10,855 nt of DNA, taken from a bacterium (GTDB lineage Bacteria > UBA10199 > DSSB01). The translations under genes and the position numbers were made by a program. This document shows, one piece after another, positions 6,341 to 10,855 of this stretch; the first letter of the stretch is position 1, and the number at the start of each line of letters is the position of its first letter. The stretch is from NCBI GenBank assembly GCA_030426445.1, contig JAUHYS010000044.1, positions 1 to 10,855 of the forward strand. Reading direction: 5' to 3'. The notes beneath the pieces are model-generated. The model was not told the origin of the DNA. It ran no database searches and saw only the letters and a program-made list of their open reading frames with translations.

Positions 6341-6370
6341 TTTATATGGTCATGATAAGTCATCAATCAA
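6341..6370 (-). promoter_or_regulatory. Possible sigma-70 promoter for the secreted-protein gene
   Basis: Reading the - strand, TTGATT (6365-6370) and TATAAA (6341-6346) are separated by 18 nt. They match the consensus at 4 of 6 and 5 of 6 positions. The -10 is about 64 nt before the start codon. In an AT-rich gap such matches can arise by chance. Confidence 0.35.
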
Positions 6371-6437
6371 GGAAGATATAAGTATCACAGAAAAACACTC
6401 AATTTTGAGGGGGCGATTACTAACTCAATAGAATGGA

Positions 6438-7310
6438 TTAAGATCGCATCATTTTTAAAAAGCGATCTTTTCCGGAGAGATCTTTTAAAATTGAGGTATT
6501 CCATTGGGGCAGCAGGCTTTGGGCTTTTTGTTGAAGCGTCAGCCCTTGATCCATACCGATTTCACAAATAAAAAGGCCATGGGGTGCTAAAATTTTCTCG
6601 AGATTTTGTAGCATCGCCTCATAGGCTTCGCTGCCATGGGGGCCGCTAATCAGTGCTATCTTGGGCTCGTAAAATTGAACCTCTTCTTGTAGTGTTGTCC
6701 ATTCTGCCTCAGCAATATAGGGAGGGTTGGCGGTGATCAGGTCAAACTTGGCTTCTAATATTTTGCTTGGCCAAGTCTGGGACAAGTCGGCTTCTAACCA
6801 GTCGACTCGTTCGTTGACATGGTGGGTGACCGCATTAATTTGAGCCAACTCAAGCGCGGCAGCAGAGCAATCCACGCCAGTGCCAAAACTAGCTGGTAAA
6901 TGTTTTAGCAAGCTGGTCAAGATGCAGCCGCTTCCCGTATAAAGGTCGAGTAATTTTAAGGGGGCCTCTTTTTGTGCTTTTAAAAAATGGAGCGCGTGTT
7001 CAACCAACTCTTCGGTCTCGGGTCGCGGTACTAAAACCGCTGGGCTGACTTTAAAGTCGAGGCTATAAAATTCTCGTTTGCCCAAAATATAAGCTAGCGG
7101 CTCACGTTGTGCGCGGCGTTTGATCAAGACTTTATATTTTGCCAGCTCGTCGGCATTGAGCGGCCGGTCCCATTGCGTATACAGTTGTATGCGCGAAATA
7201 CTCAGCACCTCTTCCAAAAGTAATTCCGCATCCAAGCGAGGGTTTTCCACGCCTTTTTCTTGCAGGTAGTTTTGACTCCAGTTGATGATTTTTTGGATGG
7301 TCCAGTTCAT
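6438..7310 (-). CDS. prmC: Release factor glutamine N5-methyltransferase
   Basis: PrmC/HemK methylates the glutamine of the GGQ motif in RF1 and RF2 using S-adenosylmethionine. From the ATG at 7310 the protein is 290 aa (E. coli 277) and begins MNWTIQKIINWSQNYLQEKG, matching the usual N-terminal helical substrate-recognition domain. It shows REPLAYILGKREFYSLDF, VPRPETEELVE, the SAM-binding motif LLDLYTGSGC (a Tyr where Gly is usual), and the signature NPPY (195-198). An ATG 36 nt further upstream (7346) would add 12 residues and overlap the preceding gene by 19 nt; homologues rarely have such an extension, so I prefer 7310. No good Shine-Dalgarno is seen for either. It sits 17 nt behind a nucleotidyltransferase gene, suggesting coupled translation. 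Confidence 0.93.
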   Translation of the reverse strand: MNWTIQKIINWSQNYLQEKGVENPRLDAELLLEEVLSISRIQLYTQWDRPLNADELAKYKVLIKRRAQREPLAYILGKREFYSLDFKVSPAVLVPRPETEELVEHALHFLKAQKEAPLKLLDLYTGSGCILTSLLKHLPASFGTGVDCSAAALELAQINAVTHHVNERVDWLEADLSQTWPSKILEAKFDLITANPPYIAEAEWTTLQEEVQFYEPKIALISGPHGSEAYEAMLQNLEKILAPHGLFICEIGMDQGLTLQQKAQSLLPQWNTSILKDLSGKDRFLKMMRS

Positions 7311-7327
7311 GTGTTCACTTGTCTTTA

Positions 7328-8110
7328 CTAAGAAAGAGGGTAGCATGCAAATAGCTGTCTTCTTATTTGTTGGACCCTTTTACCCGTGTGTTGCTGCCAT
7401 AACTTTTGATCGACCTGTTTTAAGGTTTCAAATTTTCCCAAGTCCCACCACTCTCCACGAAAAGGGCAGCTTCGAAACTCCAACCCCTTTTTAATGGCAG
7501 GAAGATAAACCTGTCGGATGACACAGCCAAATTGACCTAATGGGTAGTCTTTAAAAAGTTGAGGCTCCAGGATATGAATGCCGGCAAAGATGCCTTTGAT
7601 GAATGGCCCAGAGGGAGCGCGACGGTCAATGCTGATAATCTGTTTATTTCTTTTATAATAAATATATTTTTTGACGGGAACACGCTGCGGAGGCAGGGTC
7701 ACCAAGCTGGCCAGGGCCTTAGAGCGAAGGTGGCTCTCCATAAACTTTTTTAAATAGATATCCGTTAAAATATCCCCGTTGATAATTAGCGTGGTTTCGT
7801 CCTTCATTTTGCGCAGGGCCTGAGCGATCCCTCCGGCCGTGCCTAAAATTTTTTTTTCGAAACTAAAAGTTAAATCCAGTTTGAGCCTTTTTGCCGCTTG
7901 AAGAATTTTTACCAAGACCGCAGGCTGGTGATAAAGGTTGACGGTCACCCGACGAATGCCGGATTCTTTGAGTAGCATCAGGTTGTACAAAATAATGGGC
8001 AGGCCTCCCACCGGCAAGGCGGGCTTGGGAATGCAATCCGTTAATGGCCGCAAACGAGTCCCCAAACCGGCTGCAAGAACAATCGCTTGTTGAATGTTTT
8101 TTTTGTGCAT
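7328..8110 (-). CDS. Sugar-1-phosphate nucleotidyltransferase, MurU-like
   Basis: GT-A fold NTP-transferase (260 aa) that would join a sugar 1-phosphate to an NTP to give an NDP-sugar. The signature LAAGLGTRLRPLTDCIPKP opens the protein (about 12-30), ILGTAGGI follows (88-95), and NGD (111-113) supplies a metal-binding Asp. The second half, with PFIKGIFAGIHILEPQLF and PFRGEWWDLGKFETL, resembles MurU, the UTP-MurNAc-1-phosphate uridylyltransferase of peptidoglycan recycling. However, mannose-1-phosphate guanylyltransferases and other relatives share these motifs. No AmgK kinase gene, MurU's usual partner, is in the window, so the substrate stays open. A TTG at 8122 would add four residues; the ATG at 8110 fits the family better. 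It is the first gene of the prmC pair. Confidence 0.87.
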   Translation of the reverse strand: MHKKNIQQAIVLAAGLGTRLRPLTDCIPKPALPVGGLPIILYNLMLLKESGIRRVTVNLYHQPAVLVKILQAAKRLKLDLTFSFEKKILGTAGGIAQALRKMKDETTLIINGDILTDIYLKKFMESHLRSKALASLVTLPPQRVPVKKYIYYKRNKQIISIDRRAPSGPFIKGIFAGIHILEPQLFKDYPLGQFGCVIRQVYLPAIKKGLEFRSCPFRGEWWDLGKFETLKQVDQKLWQQHTGKRVQQIRRQLFACYPLS

Positions 8111-8178
8111 GGCGAAAGTCAACTTTCTTCATATTTTAATTCTTGAAATTTCATTAATTGTATTGCAAACTACCCACA

Positions 8179-9357
8179 ATGTGGATTCCAAGAGAAATTA
8201 GCACACTTTTATCAAAAATAGCTAAAAAAAGGCCCTCTCTTATTGTGACTGGCTGCCGTCAAACAGGTAAAACGACTTTGCTGAAGCGTGTTTTTCCTCA
8301 AGCAAATTATGTGACCTTGGATTTACCCCTTGAGGCAGAGCAAGCCGAGGAAGCTGGTGAGGCCTTTCTACAAAATTATCCCAGTCCTTGTATCATTGAC
8401 GAAGTGCAATATGCGCCCCAACTTTTTCGCTATATCAAGCAACACATTGATCGGCATCGCAATCAAAACGGACAGTATTTATTAACCGGCTCGCAAAAAT
8501 TTCAATTGATGGAAAAAGTTTCCGAGAGTCTTGCGGGTCGTTGCGCCGTATTGGAATGTCACTCTCTCTCAGCTCGCGAGTATGAAAAATGGAAAAAGAA
8601 AAAATTAAACGAAAGCGCTTTATGGGAATGGATTTGGAAAGGAGGTTATCCAGAACTTCATGCTAAGCATTTAGCCCCCGAGCCATTTTATGCGGACTAT
8701 CTGGCAACCTATCTTGAGCGTGATGTGCGCCAAATCATTCAGGTGCGTAATTTGCGCGATTTCAACCGTTTTTTGAGGCTGAGTGCTTTAAGAACCGGGC
8801 AGTTGTTATCTTACCATTCTATGGCCAGTGATATCGGAGTCAGTCCCAATACCATTAAAAGTTGGCTCAGCGTTTTAGAGAGTTCTAATGTCATTTATTT
8901 ATTGGAGCCCTATTATCAAAATTTTGGCAAAAGAATTGTCAAAACCCCTAAGTTATATTTTTTGGATACAGGGCTTGCGAGTTATTTGGCTGGATTCCGT
9001 ACTCTTCAAGATTTAAAAAACAGCCATCTCGCGGGGGCCTTTTTTGAAACACATAGTTTGGGGCAAATCATTCGCTATTATAGTAACCAAGGCCTGCGTC
9101 CCAATCTTTATTTTTATCGAGATCACTATGGCCATGAGGTCGATTTTGTCATTCCAGTGGGAGAAAAATTAACTTTAATCGAATGTAAACTAAGCCCGAC
9201 TGCTTTAAATAAAATTAAAGGCTTTCAAGAAATAGAAAAACTCATTGGTCCAGACCGCATTCTTAAAAAATTACTCATGACTCCTCAACGCGAGCTGCGC
9301 CAGATGAGCGAAAAAACTTGGAGGGTGGATAGTGTCGAAATGGGGTCTTTACTTTGA
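8179..9357 (+). CDS. AAA_14/DUF4143 ATPase, first copy
   Basis: Member of the AAA_14 plus DUF4143 ATPase family: a P-loop ATPase domain, a winged-helix-like middle, and a C-terminal PD-(D/E)XK-nuclease-like domain. From the ATG at 8179 the protein is 392 aa. Visible are Walker A GCRQTGKT (25-32), Walker B CIIDE (71-75), sensor-type LLTGSQ (101-106), arm YLATYLERDVRQI (174-186), a helix-turn-helix-like segment SMASDIGVSPNTIKSWL (214-230), then GAFFE (286-290), EVDF (320-323) and IECK (334-337), which supply the expected acidic and Lys nuclease residues. The cellular role of the family is not established; members are abundant in environmental bacteria and archaea and often sit in accessory regions. 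A TTG at 8158 would add seven residues. No Shine-Dalgarno is visible for either start. It is divergent from the nucleotidyltransferase gene. Confidence 0.9.
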   Translation: MWIPREISTLLSKIAKKRPSLIVTGCRQTGKTTLLKRVFPQANYVTLDLPLEAEQAEEAGEAFLQNYPSPCIIDEVQYAPQLFRYIKQHIDRHRNQNGQYLLTGSQKFQLMEKVSESLAGRCAVLECHSLSAREYEKWKKKKLNESALWEWIWKGGYPELHAKHLAPEPFYADYLATYLERDVRQIIQVRNLRDFNRFLRLSALRTGQLLSYHSMASDIGVSPNTIKSWLSVLESSNVIYLLEPYYQNFGKRIVKTPKLYFLDTGLASYLAGFRTLQDLKNSHLAGAFFETHSLGQIIRYYSNQGLRPNLYFYRDHYGHEVDFVIPVGEKLTLIECKLSPTALNKIKGFQEIEKLIGPDRILKKLLMTPQRELRQMSEKTWRVDSVEMGSLL

Positions 9358-9502
9358 AGTTTTTAGGCCCTTCCCCTGCTTATTCACAAAATAACTCCAC
9401 AATATAGTCCGACAAAATTTAACGACGCAGGCACGTGGGGTAAAAATTTGCAATCTCTTTTAATCATCCTTCAATCAAAAATATTAAATAATTTTATTCT
9501 TG

Positions 9503-9536
9503 ATTAGGGAAAATTATCTAGATAATCTTTCCTAAT
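9503..9536. promoter_or_regulatory. 34-bp near-perfect palindrome ending on the start codon, putative operator or RNA hairpin
   Basis: The left arm ATTAGGGAAAATTATC (9503-9518) and right arm GATAATCTTTCCTAAT (9521-9536) pair at 14 of 16 positions around a central TA. With that central pair, 15 of 17 base pairs match, and one mismatch is G-T, which can pair in RNA. The right arm ends on the first two bases of the ATG (9535-9537). GATAAT (9521-9526) also looks like a -10 box, with TTGATT (9500-9505) at a short 15-nt spacing. The arrangement suits a repressor site blocking the promoter, or a hairpin hiding the start codon. Confidence 0.55.
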
Positions 9537-10683
9537 GGGAAAAATTATCCAAAGGCTATTTCAGCTTAATTTACCTGCAGGAAAATCAGCCTTTCTTTGG
9601 GGGCCTCGCAAGGTAGGGAAATCTTTTTGGATTCGCAAGCACCTGCCAAAGGCCACTCTCATTGATCTGCTCAAAAGTGAAGAGTTCGCAGACTATGCCA
9701 CGCGTCCGGCTTTATTGCGTCAACGCTTTCAAAATCATTCTAAAAAAGAACTCATCGTCATCGACGAAATACAAAAAGTTCCCGCTTTACTGGACGAAGT
9801 CCATTGGCTGATCGAAAATAAAGGCCTAGCCTTTTTGCTAACGGGCTCCAGCGCCCGAAAGCTCAAGCGTAGCGGAGCCAATCTGCTCGGAGGGCGGGCC
9901 TGGCGCCGTCACATGACCCCACTGTGCTTTCCCGAAATCGAAAAGATTGATTTAGAAAAAATCATGGTGACGGGTTTATTGCCTTCGCATTATCTTTCGA
10001 AGCACCCACAAGAGGAGCTGCGCGCTTATCTTGCGGATTATTTAAAAGAAGAGATTGCCGCAGAAGCAGCCGTACAAAACTTGCCAGCTTTTCACGATTT
10101 TTTAAGAATCGCTGCTATCACCAGTGGAGAGTTACTCAACTATAGCAATGTGGCCAGAGAAACAGGGGTTTCTGCAAAAATTGTGCGCCATTATTTTCAG
10201 ATTTTAGAAGACACCTTTTTGGGATTTAGAGTGCAGCCTTGGAGAAAATCACGTGACCGCCGTCTGATCGAAACCGAAAAATTTTATTTTTTTGACCTTG
10301 GAGTGACTCATTATTTAGCCAGGCGAGCCCCCAAAATCTCTACTCCCGAATTTGGTAAGGCCTTCGAACAATTCATTCTTCTCGAACTGATGGCTTATCG
10401 TGCCTATCGACAAGCAGAATTAGAAATCCGTTTTTGGCGCACTTCCACCAATCAAGCGGTGGATTTTATTTTAAATGAGAAGGAAGTCGCCTTAGAAATC
10501 AAGGCCTCCAGCCGCATCCACGAAACCGATCTTAAGTCTCTTAAACTTTTTCAAGAAGACCAAGGTAAGGTAAAAAAATCCCTGGTGATTAGTCTAGCAA
10601 GAAAGCCTCAACAATTGGGTAAAATCTCCGTCTTACCCTGGCAAGATTTTTTAAAAGAGCTTTGGTCGGGGAATATCTTATAA
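9535..10683 (+). CDS. AAA_14/DUF4143 ATPase, second copy
   Basis: A second member of the same ATPase family (382 aa), clearly diverged from its neighbour and therefore not a recent duplicate. Walker A is GPRKVGKS (23-30), Walker B LIVIDEIQ (73-80), and sensor LLTGSS (101-106). The linker ELRAYLADYLKEEI (161-174) is followed by a helix-turn-helix-like segment YSNVARETGVSAKIVRHYF (203-221). The C-terminal nuclease-like part has KAFEQFILLEL (275-285), AVDFI (308-312) and EIKASS (321-326), so the D and ExK-type residues are retained. The whole frame is intact with no sign of decay. The ATG lacks a Shine-Dalgarno site and forms one edge of a long palindrome, so expression may be tightly controlled. 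It lies 177 nt behind the first copy and converges with a small gene at the right edge, 20 nt away. Confidence 0.9.
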   Translation: MGKIIQRLFQLNLPAGKSAFLWGPRKVGKSFWIRKHLPKATLIDLLKSEEFADYATRPALLRQRFQNHSKKELIVIDEIQKVPALLDEVHWLIENKGLAFLLTGSSARKLKRSGANLLGGRAWRRHMTPLCFPEIEKIDLEKIMVTGLLPSHYLSKHPQEELRAYLADYLKEEIAAEAAVQNLPAFHDFLRIAAITSGELLNYSNVARETGVSAKIVRHYFQILEDTFLGFRVQPWRKSRDRRLIETEKFYFFDLGVTHYLARRAPKISTPEFGKAFEQFILLELMAYRAYRQAELEIRFWRTSTNQAVDFILNEKEVALEIKASSRIHETDLKSLKLFQEDQGKVKKSLVISLARKPQQLGKISVLPWQDFLKELWSGNIL

Positions 10684-10703
10684 AGGTGATCAAAGCTATA
10701 TAC

Positions 10704-10850
10704 TTAAATGTCACCACAACGAAACTTGTCCTGGATTTCTGCAATTTTGGGGTTTTGTTTACGCACGAGATAATTAAAGTACCACATTTCTTCGAGCCAA
10801 CGGAATTTTTCTTCTGCGGATAATTTGCTGTAGGCCCTGATCTGATCCAT
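10704..10850 (-). CDS. Small hypothetical protein at the window edge (48 aa, possibly 5'-partial)
   Basis: On the - strand an open frame from the ATG at 10850 gives 48 residues ending FRCGDI. The frame stays open to the window edge (one more codon, Thr), so the ATG may be internal. The block RAYSKLSAEEKFRWLEEM (5-22) is the most informative part. From memory, short proteins with an LSxEEKxRWLEEM-type helix occur beside nucleotidyltransferase-type genes in environmental bacteria, sometimes in toxin-antitoxin-like pairs. That link is unverified, and the next gene is outside the window. No RBS can be judged with only 5 nt of upstream sequence. Coding is supported by the sensible amphipathic composition and the convergent layout with the ATPase gene. 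Confidence 0.5.
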   Translation of the reverse strand: MDQIRAYSKLSAEEKFRWLEEMWYFNYLVRKQNPKIAEIQDKFRCGDI

Positions 10851-10855
10851 CGTAC

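Noticed and set aside
6398..6409. CTCAAAATTGAG followed by T-rich sequence on the - strand after prmC
   Set aside because: The usable stem is only 4 bp. It may be a very weak terminator but cannot be supported.
7311..7346. Upstream ATG that would extend PrmC by 12 residues
   Set aside because: It has no RBS, would overlap the nucleotidyltransferase by 19 nt, and the extension does not resemble PrmC N-termini; the ATG at 7310 does.
10685..10715. GGTGA/TCACC pair between the second ATPase and the edge gene as a terminator
   Set aside because: It is a 5-bp stem with a loop of about 20 nt and no T-run, and it overlaps the end of the small gene.

Overview
The window looks like chromosomal DNA of a Gram-negative bacterium, plausibly a deltaproteobacterium-like or candidate-phylum lineage. 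This is an inference from the mix of housekeeping genes, a Sec-signal secreted protein, several starts without a Shine-Dalgarno sequence, and REP-like GGGCGAAA/TTTCGCCC hairpins. No marker here fixes the taxonomy. Housekeeping genes at the left look GC-richer by eye; the intergenic gaps and the 5.3-6.4 kb stretch are visibly AT-rich.

Left block (1-2491, + strand): the 3' part of radA (DNA repair/recombination ATPase), a 27-bp inverted repeat made of two REP-like hairpins, a small charged protein of unknown function, and a complete prfA (release factor RF1).

Middle block (2493-5289, + strand): an apparently unrecognised protein family in three copies. A C-terminal remnant lies directly after prfA, followed by two intact paralogues of 373 and 356 aa. 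Both carry a conserved MGxxxYxxRYH start, a coiled-coil region, an SREGxQLD block, a KSGDW block and an SGY-containing C-terminal block. The second paralogue ends in an 11-residue tail that looks like the first strand of a PIN nuclease domain. A perfect intrinsic terminator separates the prfA/remnant unit from the intact copies.

Centre-right (5341-6277, - strand): a signal-peptide protein with a strong RBS and plausible promoter, followed by a membrane-anchored small protein. Neither is recognised. A long hairpin sits where the membrane protein converges with the second paralogue.

Right block: a MurU-like nucleotidyltransferase and prmC (methyltransferase for release factors) form a tight - strand pair (6438-8110). 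prmC, whose product modifies RF1, therefore lies about 4 kb from prfA and on the other strand instead of directly behind it. Two unrelated-looking AAA_14/DUF4143 ATPases follow on + (8179-9357 and 9535-10683). The second has a 34-bp near-perfect palindrome ending on its start codon. A 48-residue small protein is encoded at the right edge on the - strand.

The best candidates for something undescribed are the tandem coiled-coil paralogue family with its remnant, and the palindrome-controlled second DUF4143 gene.
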